Notes: generated by a model from the sequence alone, not told the origin. Numbered from the stretch's first letter, positions 9,118 through 18,513 are shown. The stretch is DNA of 64,000 nucleotides from CALKJU01 sp046349355 (GCA_046349355.1 JAXMCM010000024.1:144176-208175); one strand, 5' to 3'. A program made the numbers and translations.

Positions 9118-9886
9118 TGTCCGCCGCGTCCAGCTGGTGGACGCCCTTCAGCAGCACCTCGAGCTCGGCCTGGCCGTCCTCGTCGAGGTTGACCTGGACG
9201 ACGGTGGTGCCGTCGCCATGCTGGAAGCGGACCTGGTTGTCGCCGTCGAAGGCGGCCTTGCCGACGAACCGGCCGAGGCTGATGCCCGTGACCTCGTCGA
9301 CCAGGCCGCGGAACGACAGCCGGTCGGCTCCGTCCCAGTCGGCGACGACATCGCGGTTGCCGGCGCCGACGCCGCTGTCGAGCGCCGAGGCGAAGCTGAA
9401 GACATCGCCGCCGGCGCCGCCCCAGCACTGGTCGATCCCGGCGCCGCCGTGCAGCCCGTCGCCGCCGCTACCGCCACGCAGCGCATCGGCGCCGTTGCCG
9501 CCGTCGAGATAGTCGTCACCGCCACGGCCGCGCAGGTCGTCGCCGCGGCCACCGCCGTAGAACGTGTTGCCCATGTCGTTGCCGTGGAGGTCGTCGGCGA
9601 AGCTGCTGCCGATGACGGCCTCGATGCTGGCCAGGATGTCGCCCTGGGCGTGCCCGCCCTGCGCCAGGACCCAGTCGCCGCCGTCGCCGATGGTCGCCGC
9701 GAGGTCGATCCGGACCGCCGCGTCCGACGCCCCGTAGTCGACGAAGTCGAGGCCGGTGCCGCCCGCCACGAGGTCGAGGCCCGCCCCCGGCGCCAGCCGG
9801 TCGTTGCCGCCCTGGCCGACCAGCGTGTCGCCCTGCGCCGACCCCGTCAGGAAGTCCGCGTTCGCCGTTCCGATCCTCGTCACCAT
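9107..9886 (-). CDS. RTX / hemolysin-type calcium-binding repeat protein
   Basis: This 259-aa protein has degenerate Gly-Asp nonapeptides (GGxGxDxLx), for example DTLVGQGGNDRL, RGRGGDDYLDGGNGADAL and GGSGGDGLHGGAGID. It ends with a C-terminal region containing FRGLVDEVTGISLGRFVGK and no N-terminal signal peptide. This is typical of type I secretion substrates, whose secretion signal is C-terminal. The ATG at 9886 follows a GGGAGGGCAGGG Shine-Dalgarno. No type I exporter genes are seen nearby. Confidence 0.82.
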   Translation of the reverse strand: MVTRIGTANADFLTGSAQGDTLVGQGGNDRLAPGAGLDLVAGGTGLDFVDYGASDAAVRIDLAATIGDGGDWVLAQGGHAQGDILASIEAVIGSSFADDLHGNDMGNTFYGGGRGDDLRGRGGDDYLDGGNGADALRGGSGGDGLHGGAGIDQCWGGAGGDVFSFASALDSGVGAGNRDVVADWDGADRLSFRGLVDEVTGISLGRFVGKAAFDGDNQVRFQHGDGTTVVQVNLDEDGQAELEVLLKGVHQLDAADIIF

Positions 9887-9993
9887 CGCCCTGCCCTCCC
9901 GGCTGGATGACGGCGGTTCTGGGGCCAACGGGTTTCGGGCCGACGCCGCGGTGCGGCCGGCCTGTTTCAATCATGTCGGCGGATCGCGGAGCG

Positions 9994-10710
9994 TCAGCCG
10001 TCGGGGCGTGGTCCGGGCGGTGCCGGCGCCAGCTCGGGCGGCAGGGGCTTTTCCTGCCGGTCGAAGAGGCCGTGCGCGGCCGCCTCGTCGCGGGTCAGCA
10101 CCGGGTACCAGGCGAGGAACTCGGCACCGGGCGCCTCGCCCGGCGGCTCGTCCTCGAGCAGGTCGAGCGGCACGCCCTCGGCCGGCAGCTCGAGGCCGAG
10201 CTTCGCCATGTCGATCAGCGCCCGCTCGGCCAGCTCGTCGCACACCTGCCGGACCAGCTTGCGGCCGATGGCGGCGATGCGCCGCTCCAGCAGCTGCTGG
10301 ACGGTGGCCTCGGGCCGGTCCTTCGCCGCGGCGGCCGCGACCGCACGCCGGGCAGCGGCCACGGGTGCCGTACGCCGCAGCAGGTGCCAGACCCGCAGCG
10401 CCAGCAGGCGCGCCGGGTTCAGCCCCCGGTCCAGCCAGTAGGCCACCCACACCGCCACCGTCTCGCGCTGCTCGAGTGTGGATTCGCGAAACAGCACGGC
10501 GATGCAGGACGGGATCAGCTGCGCCAGCGCCTCCTTCGCCGGCAGTGCCCGGAGCAGGCCGAGCCAGCTCCACACGGCGACGAAGGTCGCCGACACCAGC
10601 GGCTGCCGCTCGACCAGCTGCGCCCTCGCCTGCGGCTCGCCGCGCAGCACCCGCCGGGCGGTCTCGCCCTGGCGATGGAGATCGGTGGCGTAGGCGACGG
10701 CGGCGGACAT
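9994..10710 (-). CDS. Hypothetical alpha-helical protein, 238 aa
   Basis: I do not recognise this family. The product is Ala/Arg/Leu-rich and largely helical, with an aromatic stretch (FVAVWSWLGLLRAL at about 43-56, then ETVAVWVAYWLDRG) that may be a buried core or membrane-associated helix. It has a charged helical middle (LERRIAAIGRKLVRQVCDELAER) and a Pro-rich C-terminus. Coding is supported by length, strong third-position GC and a near-consensus promoter directly upstream. That promoter puts transcription initiation almost on the start codon. No operon partner is obvious. Confidence 0.68.
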   Translation of the reverse strand: MSAAVAYATDLHRQGETARRVLRGEPQARAQLVERQPLVSATFVAVWSWLGLLRALPAKEALAQLIPSCIAVLFRESTLEQRETVAVWVAYWLDRGLNPARLLALRVWHLLRRTAPVAAARRAVAAAAAKDRPEATVQQLLERRIAAIGRKLVRQVCDELAERALIDMAKLGLELPAEGVPLDLLEDEPPGEAPGAEFLAWYPVLTRDEAAAHGLFDRQEKPLPPELAPAPPGPRPDG

Positions 10711-10718
10711 GGGACTAG

Positions 10719-10748
10719 CGTATAGGCCGTTGCTCCCGTAAATGTCAA
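10719..10748 (-). promoter_or_regulatory. Sigma-70-type promoter giving a near-leaderless mRNA
   Basis: Read on the minus strand there is TTGACA (10748-10743), an 18-nt spacer, and TATACG (10724-10719). The expected start site, about 7 nt past the -10, falls within 1-3 nt of the ATG at 10710, leaving no room for a Shine-Dalgarno. Confidence 0.65.
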
Positions 10749-10870
10749 TCTTTTCCTATCACGAAGCCGCGGCATCGGCTGGATGCTGACCCGGTCCCGG
10801 TTATGGTGGGGAAGCTGCCGTTGGAGCGCGTCGCGAGCCAGGCGAACGGCCACGGCCTACAGACCAAGAA

Positions 10871-11115
10871 GAACCTGCAAACAGCCGAGCAATTGATGTG
10901 AAGGGAAGGTAAAGGCGTCGATTTGATTTGCCGCGCTCAAGAAAGCCTTAGCGGCCGCAAAAGGATGCGGCCTTCTTGCCCTCGTCGTCTACGACAAGGG
11001 CTCGCGAGGCAACCTCGCCGCGTAGCGCTCGCGCCATGGCATCCAGCTGCAGGGTCTCACCGTACCGACAGCCGCGAAACCGGGTGTCGACGGCCGGCAG
11101 CCGTGCGGCCGGCCT
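10871..11115 (-). pseudogene. Remnant of a TacT-like GNAT acetyltransferase toxin
   Basis: Immediately after the antitoxin stop, in the same frame, the minus strand reads RLPAVDTRFRGCRYGETLQL, then RALVVDDEGKKAASFCGR, a TAA at 10948-10950, then GFLERGKSNRRLYLPFTSIA. This matches the C-terminal half of DUF1778-partnered GNAT toxins (acetyl-CoA loop region, then the ...GF...RLYLP...I end). The N-terminal half is absent, apparently by deletion to the antitoxin stop, and the remainder is stopped once. It therefore cannot make an active tRNA-acetylating toxin. The call rests on motif reading by eye. Confidence 0.66.
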
Positions 11116-11421
11116 TCAGTCGGCCCTTCGGTCCGAGTATCGCCGCGACGCCGCCATCAGTCGCGGCGACGGCTCCGGCGGATCGAGAAGCGTCCCGGCG
11201 AAGGCGAGGCTCTCCTCCGCATCGAGGCGGATCGCCTGCGTCGCCTCAATCGTGCGAACAGCGGCCTCATGAGCGCTCGAAACGACGAAGTCGGAGAGAC
11301 TTCGCCCCTGCAACTCTGCTGCCCGAAGCAGCAAGTCCTTCTGCTCTACCGAGATCCGCGCCTCGAGCCGTTGCCGCCGGGCAACCGGCCTGGAGTCGGA
11401 CGTGCCTGCATTTCCTGTCAT
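11116..11421 (-). CDS. TacA-like (DUF1778) antitoxin
   Basis: The 101-aa product has the ribbon-helix-helix N-terminus of DUF1778 antitoxins (RLEARISVEQKDLLLRAAEL, then QGRSLSDFVVSSAHEAA) and the linker typical of TacA proteins, in which the C-terminal tail normally neutralises a GNAT toxin and helps repress the operon. An upstream in-frame ATG at 11445 would add 8 residues; neither start has a strong Shine-Dalgarno. The cognate toxin is only a remnant, so this is an orphan antitoxin that could still act as an autoregulator or anti-toxin. Confidence 0.82.
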   Translation of the reverse strand: MTGNAGTSDSRPVARRQRLEARISVEQKDLLLRAAELQGRSLSDFVVSSAHEAAVRTIEATQAIRLDAEESLAFAGTLLDPPEPSPRLMAASRRYSDRRAD

Positions 11422-11522
11422 GGCAAAACCGGCTGCATGAATCATCGACCATGCGCGGCAGCCTGCCGGGCCGAACAACTGCCGGTCGGTCCCCGTTGCC
11501 AGCGCCCGGCGCCTGCGACCTC

Positions 11523-11921
11523 CTACCTGATCCCCACCGTCAGCTTGAATGCCCGCTCGCGGTCCTCGTCGGCGTCGGCACCCATCAGGTAGATGCGGAT
11601 GGTGTAGTCGCCGGTCTCGGGCAGGGTCAGGTTGGCGCTGTCGGTCTCGATGGCGCCGTTGTAGATCGCCTCGCCGATGCTGCCGGGCGGCATGACGTTG
11701 AAGTAGGGCACGCCGTCGATCGCCACGGTCATGGTCTGGCCCTTGCGCGCGCCCAGCACGTAGTCGAGGTAGGCGTCGCCCTTGACCTTGCCCTCGATGG
11801 TGGCGTGGTCGCTGCCGGCCTTGAAGCGGACCTTCTGGGTTTCCTGCGCCTGCACCAGCGCCGGCAGGGCGGCCAGGAGGGCCGCGACCGTGGCCATGCA
11901 AGCGCGTCGTCCGTACTGCAT
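11523..11921 (-). CDS. Secreted PliG-like / DNA breaking-rejoining-annotated beta protein
   Basis: This 132-aa protein has a clear signal peptide (ATVAALLAALPALVQAQ; cleavage near residue 26) and a single beta-rich domain. Its pattern is VRFKAGSDHATIEGKVKGD, YFNVMPPGS, and LPETGDYTIRIYLMGADADE. That pattern is found in small periplasmic proteins annotated as g-type lysozyme inhibitor-like or, misleadingly, DNA breaking-rejoining proteins. Lysozyme inhibition is only a family-based guess. The start follows an AAAGGGGA Shine-Dalgarno that is itself part of a tandem repeat. Confidence 0.72.
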   Translation of the reverse strand: MQYGRRACMATVAALLAALPALVQAQETQKVRFKAGSDHATIEGKVKGDAYLDYVLGARKGQTMTVAIDGVPYFNVMPPGSIGEAIYNGAIETDSANLTLPETGDYTIRIYLMGADADEDRERAFKLTVGIR

Positions 11922-11931
11922 CGTCGTCGTC

Positions 11932-11998
11932 CCCTTTCGCAGACCGGCCCTTTCGCAGACCGGGCCCTTTCGCGGACCGGGCCCTGGCGCGGACCGGG
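11932..11998. repeat. Four tandem copies of a 17-bp unit
   Basis: On the plus strand the unit is CCCTTTCGCAGACCGGG. Copies begin at 11932 (16 bp), 11948, 11965 and 11982; the last two have g for a at position 10 and the fourth has gg for tt. It lies between two minus-strand secreted-protein genes, and the copy nearest the 11921 start supplies its Shine-Dalgarno. Confidence 0.85.
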
Positions 11999-12011
11999 CC
12001 TTACCGGCCGG

Positions 12012-12740
12012 CTACTGCCAGTAGTGGTAGCTGCCGTCGTAGACACGGCCCTGGCGGTCGAACTCGCATGAGAAGTCGAAATGGCGCTCGCCGCCGTTGC
12101 GGAAGTCGACGATGCCGCTGCCCTCGAGGGTCCGATCGTCGAGGCGGGACTGGTCAAGGCTGACCCGCTTCACGGCACCATGGTCCTCGGCGATGTGCGC
12201 CTGGAGCTCGGAACGGCACTCGGTCTCGAGATAGCTGCGATCGGCCAGCGGCGAGGCCCCGTTGCCGGAGCGGTACTCGCTCCGCCGGGAGTCATTGGAA
12301 TCGGCCGTTCCATCGTCGTCGCCCGATGCAGCCATGGCGCCGAGGATCGCAAGTCCCAGGACACCGGCACCGATGGCGGCGGCGGTCCCGACACCGACGC
12401 CATCGTCGCCATCGTCATCATCGTCGTTGCGCCCTTCCCCACGCCCGGAAACGCTGACGCTGACGACCTCCTTGTGCTTCACCCGGCAGGAGAACGACCG
12501 GTCGTCGCCGTGCTTGATGCGAAGCGAGCCCGTGACCTTGTAGGAGTCGTGGCCCTTGCCGTCGGTGTCGACGTCGCGGAACTCCTGGTAGCCGTAGCGG
12601 TCGACGATCTCGCGCTCGCAGTCGCGCACGGCGTCGCGCTCGTCGTAGCCGGCCAGCGCCGGCAGCGGCACGGCACCGAGCAGCATCCCCAGCAGGCCGG
12701 CCGAGGCGGCGGCCATTCCCTTGCGTGGACGCGTGACCAT
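12012..12740 (-). CDS. Secreted or membrane-anchored protein of unknown function
   Basis: The 242-aa product begins with a positively charged leader and a hydrophobic signal segment (AAASAGLLGMLLGAVPLPALA). A Cys-containing domain follows (VRDCEREIVDRYG...FSCRVKHKE), then a very acidic run (NDDDDDGDD), a second hydrophobic helix (VGVGTAAAIGAGVLGLAILG), and a C-terminal Cys-containing beta domain ending DGSYHYWQ. The two halves look like similar small domains on either side of a membrane helix. The ATG at 12740 follows GGGAGGGGAGG. The family is not recognised. Confidence 0.75.
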   Translation of the reverse strand: MVTRPRKGMAAASAGLLGMLLGAVPLPALAGYDERDAVRDCEREIVDRYGYQEFRDVDTDGKGHDSYKVTGSLRIKHGDDRSFSCRVKHKEVVSVSVSGRGEGRNDDDDDGDDGVGVGTAAAIGAGVLGLAILGAMAASGDDDGTADSNDSRRSEYRSGNGASPLADRSYLETECRSELQAHIAEDHGAVKRVSLDQSRLDDRTLEGSGIVDFRNGGERHFDFSCEFDRQGRVYDGSYHYWQ

Positions 12741-12974
12741 CAGCCTCCCCTCCCGCGCTGGCCCGGCGGCCGCTGCGACCGTCCGGGGCGTCATCCGTTG
12801 GCGGTTTCCTTACACCGCGGGCGCACGAAGCGTCACGTCGCCTGTTCGTCGCGGCGTCCCCGCCCCGGCTTGGCCGTAGCGAGGGACGGGGGAGATAGGG
12901 CCCGCCACGGGCCGCCGCCGGACACGCCGGACGCCGACCGCCGATGCTCCGACGGGCCGGTGCGCGGCCCGACG

Positions 12975-13889
12975 CTACAGCCGCTGGGCGTTGAAGGTGT
13001 CGCAGGCCTGCAGGCTGCCGCTCTCGAGGCCGGTGCGGAACCAGCGGACCCGCTGCTCGGAGCTGCCGTGGGTGAAGCTCTCGGGCGAGACGTAGCCGCC
13101 GGCGCGCCGCTGCATGCGGTCGTCGCCGATCTGGCTGGCGGCGTTGAGGCCCTCCTCGATGTCGCCCTGCTGGAGGATGCTGCGCGCCTGGTTGGCGTGG
13201 TGCGCCCACACCCCGGCGAAGCAGTCGGCCTGCAGCTCGAGCATGACGCTGGCCTGGTTGGCGCGGGCCGGGTCGACCTGCTGGCGGTACTCGTGAACCT
13301 TGGGGAGGATGCCCAGGAGGTTCTGGACGTGGTGGCCGACCTCGTGGGCGACGACATAGGCCTGGGCGAAGTCGCCGGGTGCGCCGAAGCGGCGGTCGAG
13401 CTCGTCGAAGAAGGCGAGGTCGAGGTACACCTTGCGGTCGGCCGGGCAGTAGAACGGGCCGGTGGCCGACTGGGCGAAGCCGCAGCCCGACTGGGTGGCG
13501 TCGGTGAACAGTACCAGCGGCGGCTCCTCGTAGGTCTGGCCGAGCTGGCGGAAGATCGGCGTCCAGGTGTCCTCGGTGTCGGCGAGGACCACCGAGACGA
13601 AGTCGCGCATCTCGGCTTCCTGGGCCGAATCGATCGGCGGCGAGGCCGGGACGTTGATCTGCTGCTGCATCGGCGAGCCGCCGCCCGACAGGATCACGCT
13701 GGGATCGACGCCCATGAACAGCATGATCAGGGCGATGACGACGATGCCGATGCCGCCGCCGCCGGCCGCACGGCCCATGCGGATGCCGCCGCCACCGCGG
13801 CCGAAGCCGCCCGGCATGCCGCCGAAGCCGCCGCCCTGGCCGCGCCGGTCCTCGATGTTGTCGCTGCGCCGGCCCGTCCGCCACTCCAT
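12975..13889 (-). CDS. YpfJ-type neutral zinc metallopeptidase
   Basis: This 304-aa member of the YpfJ/COG2321 family has a Gly-rich cytoplasmic N-terminus (residues 18-45), one transmembrane helix (about 46-62, GIGIVVIALIMLFMGVD) and the metalloprotease domain. The zinc motif HEVGHH is near residue 187, with GFAQSATGPFYCPADRKVY ahead of it and the ELQADCFAGVWA third-ligand region behind it. Length and order are as usual. It is probably anchored in the inner membrane with its domain facing the periplasm. It is not tightly linked to its neighbours. Confidence 0.92.
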   Translation of the reverse strand: MEWRTGRRSDNIEDRRGQGGGFGGMPGGFGRGGGGIRMGRAAGGGGIGIVVIALIMLFMGVDPSVILSGGGSPMQQQINVPASPPIDSAQEAEMRDFVSVVLADTEDTWTPIFRQLGQTYEEPPLVLFTDATQSGCGFAQSATGPFYCPADRKVYLDLAFFDELDRRFGAPGDFAQAYVVAHEVGHHVQNLLGILPKVHEYRQQVDPARANQASVMLELQADCFAGVWAHHANQARSILQQGDIEEGLNAASQIGDDRMQRRAGGYVSPESFTHGSSEQRVRWFRTGLESGSLQACDTFNAQRL

Positions 13890-14111
13890 GTCCGACTCCC
13901 GCGTCCCTGCCCCGTCGACACGACAACGGTAGCACGAACGGAAGGTTCGTCACCTCCGCTCAACTGCCCGGCAAACTTGCAGGCCATGACGATCCGTGCC
14001 TAAGCTTTGCGCACAAGAGCGGCCCGGATGGCGGGCGGCCGTGGCGCTGCCCATGGCACAGGCCTTGCTGCGATGCGGCAGCACGAACGCGAGGAAGGTC
14101 CCGGCAGGCGC

Positions 14112-15104
<993 letters not shown>

Positions 15105-15156
15105 GAGTTCCCCAAGCGCGCAACCCCCAACCAAACCACAAGGGGACGAAGGCACC

Positions 15157-16455
15157 ATGACGCAGACGCGTTACCGGCTCATCGACCGGACCGGCGGGCT
15201 CAGCCGCCGCGACATCCTCAAGGGCAGCGCCGCCATCGGCGCGGTCGCCGCCGCCAGCAGCTTCCCGGCGCCGTTCGTGCACGCCGGCGATCCGATCGTC
15301 CTGCGCTATGTCGGCACCGGCGTGAACGCCTATTCCGAGATCGCCGAGAAGTGCAAGGCCGACACCGGCATCGAGCTGCAGTACACGACGCTGACCACCG
15401 ACGACGTGGTCAAGCGCGCGGTCACCCAGCCGACCAGCATCGACGTGCTCGACACCGAGTACTGGTCGCTCAAGAAGATCGTGCCGTCGGGCAATCTGCG
15501 CGGCATGGACACCAAGAAGGTCAAGGACTACGACAAGATCGTCCCGATCTTCACCAAGGGCGAGCTGCCGGACGGCAGCAAGACCAGCCGCGTCGGCATC
15601 GCCCCCATCAAGGTCAGCTACCTCAAGGCCGCCGAGAGCACCGAGTTCTCCGACGAGCCGACCGACTTCATGACCGTGGTGCCGGTCGTCTACAACGCCG
15701 ACACGCTGGGCATCCGCCCGGACCTGATCAAGCGCCCGATCGAGAGCTGGGCCGAGCTGGTCAATCCCGAGTTCAAGGGCAAGGCGGCGATCCTCAACAT
15801 CCCGGCCATCGGCATCATGGACGCCGGCATGACCGCCCAGGCCTCGGGCGTCATCAAGTACGGCGACATGGGCAACATGACGACCGAGGAGATCGACAAG
15901 ACCATCGCCTTCCTGATCGAGGCCAAGAAGGCCGGCCAGTTCCGCGCGCTGTGGAAGGACTTCAACGAGAGCGTCAACCTGATGGCCTCGGGCGAGGTGG
16001 TCATCCAGTCGATGTGGTCGCCGGCGATCACCAAGGTCCGCCAGCAGGGCATCGACTGCGTCTACCAGCCGCTGAAGGAAGGCTACCGGGCCTGGGCCGC
16101 CGGCCTCGGCATCCCCACCCACGTCGAGGGCAAGACCCGCGACGCCGCCTACGACTTCATCAACTGGTTCACCTCGGGCTGGGCCGGCGCCTTCCTCAAC
16201 CGGCAGGGCTACTACACCGCCGTGCTCGACACGGCCAAGCAGTACATGACCGAGGACGAGTGGGGCTACTGGATGGAAGGCAAGCCCTGCAAGGAGCCGA
16301 TCAAGTCGCCGTCGGGCGAGGTCCTGGCGCAGCCGGGCCAGATCCGCGACGGCGGCTCGTTCTACGAGCGCATGGGCGCCGTCTCGGTGTGGAACACCGT
16401 GATGGACGAGGACAAGTACATGGTCCGCAAGTGGAACGAGTTCGTCGCGGCCTGA
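15157..16455 (+). CDS. ABC transporter substrate-binding protein, PotD-like, Tat-exported
   Basis: The 432-aa product has a twin-arginine signal (LSRRDILKGSAAIGAVAAAS) near residue 16 and then the two-lobed family 1/PotD fold. Segments such as IDVLDTEYWSLKKI, PVVYNADTLGIRPDL and SWAELVNPEFKGKAAILNIP are typical of extracellular polyamine-type receptors. A Tat signal implies folding before export. It lies 52 bp after the ATPase, with GGGGACGAAGG ahead of the ATG. The ligand cannot be read from sequence; polyamines or related small cations are plausible. Confidence 0.9.
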   Translation: MTQTRYRLIDRTGGLSRRDILKGSAAIGAVAAASSFPAPFVHAGDPIVLRYVGTGVNAYSEIAEKCKADTGIELQYTTLTTDDVVKRAVTQPTSIDVLDTEYWSLKKIVPSGNLRGMDTKKVKDYDKIVPIFTKGELPDGSKTSRVGIAPIKVSYLKAAESTEFSDEPTDFMTVVPVVYNADTLGIRPDLIKRPIESWAELVNPEFKGKAAILNIPAIGIMDAGMTAQASGVIKYGDMGNMTTEEIDKTIAFLIEAKKAGQFRALWKDFNESVNLMASGEVVIQSMWSPAITKVRQQGIDCVYQPLKEGYRAWAAGLGIPTHVEGKTRDAAYDFINWFTSGWAGAFLNRQGYYTAVLDTAKQYMTEDEWGYWMEGKPCKEPIKSPSGEVLAQPGQIRDGGSFYERMGAVSVWNTVMDEDKYMVRKWNEFVAA

Positions 16456-16459
16456 GCTG

Positions 16460-17383
16460 ATGGCGAGCACGGGCGTCGTCGACCGTTCGGTGCCGGGGGT
16501 GGCGGTGGCCGCCGCTCCCGTCACCGCCAGCCGCTGGGGGGCTTTGGCCCCCTACCTGCTGGCGGCGCCGATGGCGCTCGTGTTCCTCCTGTTCTTCGTG
16601 GTGCCGATGGCGCTCGTCGTCGTCGTCAGCTTCTTCAACTACGAGACCTACCAGGTCCTCATCCCCGACTTCACCCTGCAGAACTACATCGACGTCTTCG
16701 GCGAGGCGGTCACCTGGAAGACCTACCTCAACACGCTGAAGTACTGCGCCATCGTCTGGGCGATCACCTTCGCGCTCGGCTTCGCCATCGCCTACTTCAT
16801 GGCGTTCTACGTGCGGACGCTGACCTGGCAGATGGCGCTGTTCCTGATCACCACGGTGCCGTTCTGGACCAGCAACGTCATCCGCATGATCTCGTGGATC
16901 CCGCTGCTCGGGCGCAACGGCGTCGTCAACGAGGCGCTGCTCGGCATGGGCCTGATCGCCGAGCCGCAGGAGTGGCTGCTCTACTCCGACTTCTCGGTGA
17001 TCCTCGGCTACGTGCACCTGTTCACGGTGTTCATGATCGTGCCGATCTTCAACTCGATGGTCCGCATCGACAAGTCGCTGGTCGAGGCGGCCCGCGACTC
17101 GGGCGCCAGCGAGTGGCAGACCATCCGCCACGTCATCCTGCCCTTGTGCAAGACCGGCATCGCCATCGGCTCGATCTTCGTGGTCACCATCGTCATGGGC
17201 GACTTCGTCACCGTGGCGGTGCTCGGTGGCGGCCAGCTGGCGAGCGTCGGCAAGTCGATCTGGACCGAGCTCAGCTACCTGCAGTTCCCGCCGGCCGCGG
17301 CCAACGCCATGGTGCTGCTGGTCACCGTCGTGCTGATGATCGTCGGGCTGTCGCGCATCGTCGACATCCGCAAGGAGCTCTAG
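16460..17383 (+). CDS. ABC transporter permease, PotB/PotH type
   Basis: This 307-aa inner-membrane permease has about six transmembrane helices, starting with LAPYLLAAPMALVFLLFFVV. The cytoplasmic EAA loop that contacts the ATPase is visible as EAARDSGASEWQTIRHVILP. It starts 4 bp after the binding-protein stop, so co-translation is likely. It forms the translocation pore with the next gene's product. Confidence 0.91.
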   Translation: MASTGVVDRSVPGVAVAAAPVTASRWGALAPYLLAAPMALVFLLFFVVPMALVVVVSFFNYETYQVLIPDFTLQNYIDVFGEAVTWKTYLNTLKYCAIVWAITFALGFAIAYFMAFYVRTLTWQMALFLITTVPFWTSNVIRMISWIPLLGRNGVVNEALLGMGLIAEPQEWLLYSDFSVILGYVHLFTVFMIVPIFNSMVRIDKSLVEAARDSGASEWQTIRHVILPLCKTGIAIGSIFVVTIVMGDFVTVAVLGGGQLASVGKSIWTELSYLQFPPAAANAMVLLVTVVLMIVGLSRIVDIRKEL

Positions 17384-17390
17384 CCCGGCG

Positions 17391-18236
17391 ATGCTGCGCG
17401 AGACCTACCCCAAGACCTTCGTGGTCCTGTCGATCCTGTTCGCGCTGTTCACGCTGTTCCTCTACGCGCCGACGCTGACCATCACGGTCCTGTCCTTCCA
17501 GGGCCCGGAAGGCGGCCTCGTCTTCCCGATGCGCGGCTGGTCGCTGCACTGGTTCGCCGAAGTCTTCCAGAAGCAGTCGATCGGCGACATCCACGGCAGC
17601 TTCGGCCGCTCGATCAAGCTGGCCCTGCTGGTGATGCTGCTGACCGTCGTCATCTCGTTCCTCGCCGGCCTCGCCTTCCGCCAGCGCTTTCGCGGCGCGA
17701 CGCTGCTGTTCTACGTCGCCATCGCCAGCCTGATCATGCCCTCGGTCGTCGTCTCGCTGGGCATCGGCTCGCTGCTCGAGGTGCTGGGCATCGAGCGCTT
17801 CTGGTGGAACGCCGGCCTGGGTGCCCACCTGACCTGGACCCTGCCCTTCGGCCTCCTGATCATGTTCGCGGTGTTCAACCGCTTCGACAAGCGCCTCGAG
17901 GAGGCGGCCCGCGACCAGGGCGCCAGCGGCGTGCAGACCGTCCGGCACGTCATCCTGCCGATCGTCCTGCCCTCGCTGATCGGCGTGGGCCTGTTCGGCT
18001 TCACGCTCTCCTACGACGAGCTCGCCCGCAGCTCGCAGGTGATGGGGGCGCTCAACACCCTGCCGCTCGAGCTGCAGGCGATGCAGACCAACGCCACCAC
18101 CCCGGTGATCTACGCGCTGGGCACGCTGACGACGGCGCTGTCGCTGCTGGTGATCGGGGTGAGCCTGGGGGCGGTGCTGCTGCTGCAGCGGCGCCGGGCG
18201 AGGGCGGGTTCGGATGCGGGCAAGGGGATGGTGTAG
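17391..18236 (+). CDS. ABC transporter permease, PotC/PotI type
   Basis: This 281-aa second permease of the operon has six hydrophobic helices and an EAA loop (EAARDQGASGVQTVRHVILP). It begins 7 bp after the first permease. It ends with a basic tail (LLQRRRARAGSD) at the exact edge of an AT-richer islet. A short inverted repeat TGTAGA-N7-TCTACA (18232-18250) overlaps its stop codon. Confidence 0.91.
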   Translation: MLRETYPKTFVVLSILFALFTLFLYAPTLTITVLSFQGPEGGLVFPMRGWSLHWFAEVFQKQSIGDIHGSFGRSIKLALLVMLLTVVISFLAGLAFRQRFRGATLLFYVAIASLIMPSVVVSLGIGSLLEVLGIERFWWNAGLGAHLTWTLPFGLLIMFAVFNRFDKRLEEAARDQGASGVQTVRHVILPIVLPSLIGVGLFGFTLSYDELARSSQVMGALNTLPLELQAMQTNATTPVIYALGTLTTALSLLVIGVSLGAVLLLQRRRARAGSDAGKGMV

Positions 18237-18245
18237 AGACGACGT

Positions 18246-18428
18246 CTACAGTTCCAGTGCGTCGCCCCAGTCAGCAAGCTTAAACTGCCGGGCGTCGATT
18301 TGAAGCATCGAACTCAAGTCAGCCGAAACCTTGGCCGCCAGCATCAACCGCTCATACCTAACCCCGCAACAAACCTCTCGCCTATCGCACGCTCCGTACA
18401 TCACCGGCGTCATGCCACTCCAACCCAT
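18246..18428 (-). CDS. Small protein of unknown function (60 aa) at the islet edge
   Basis: The product begins MGWSGMTPVMYGACDRREVC and ends DARQFKLADWGDALEL. The ATG at 18428 was chosen because GAGGG lies 7 bp upstream and because this leaves room for the divergent promoter at 18450-18476. The frame stays open upstream to 18608, with another ATG at 18515, so a longer 90-aa form is possible. It has three Cys residues in its first half and a helical C-terminus. No family is recognised. Base composition is lower in GC than the flanking transport genes. Confidence 0.45.
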   Translation of the reverse strand: MGWSGMTPVMYGACDRREVCCGVRYERLMLAAKVSADLSSMLQIDARQFKLADWGDALEL

Positions 18429-18449
18429 GGGTAGGCCCTCGGTGTCCTC

Positions 18450-18476
18450 TTGATCTAGCCTTTCTTCGCATATAAT
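18450..18476 (+). promoter_or_regulatory. Sigma-70-like promoter for the islet membrane protein
   Basis: TTGATC at 18450-18455, a short 15-nt spacer and a perfect TATAAT at 18471-18476. Such consensus elements are rare in this GC-rich window. The expected start near 18483 leaves a leader of about 30 nt before the ATG at 18514. Confidence 0.55.
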
Positions 18477-18513
18477 CTCTCCTGGAACACCAACCTTTCC
18501 GCTGGTGCTGGCC

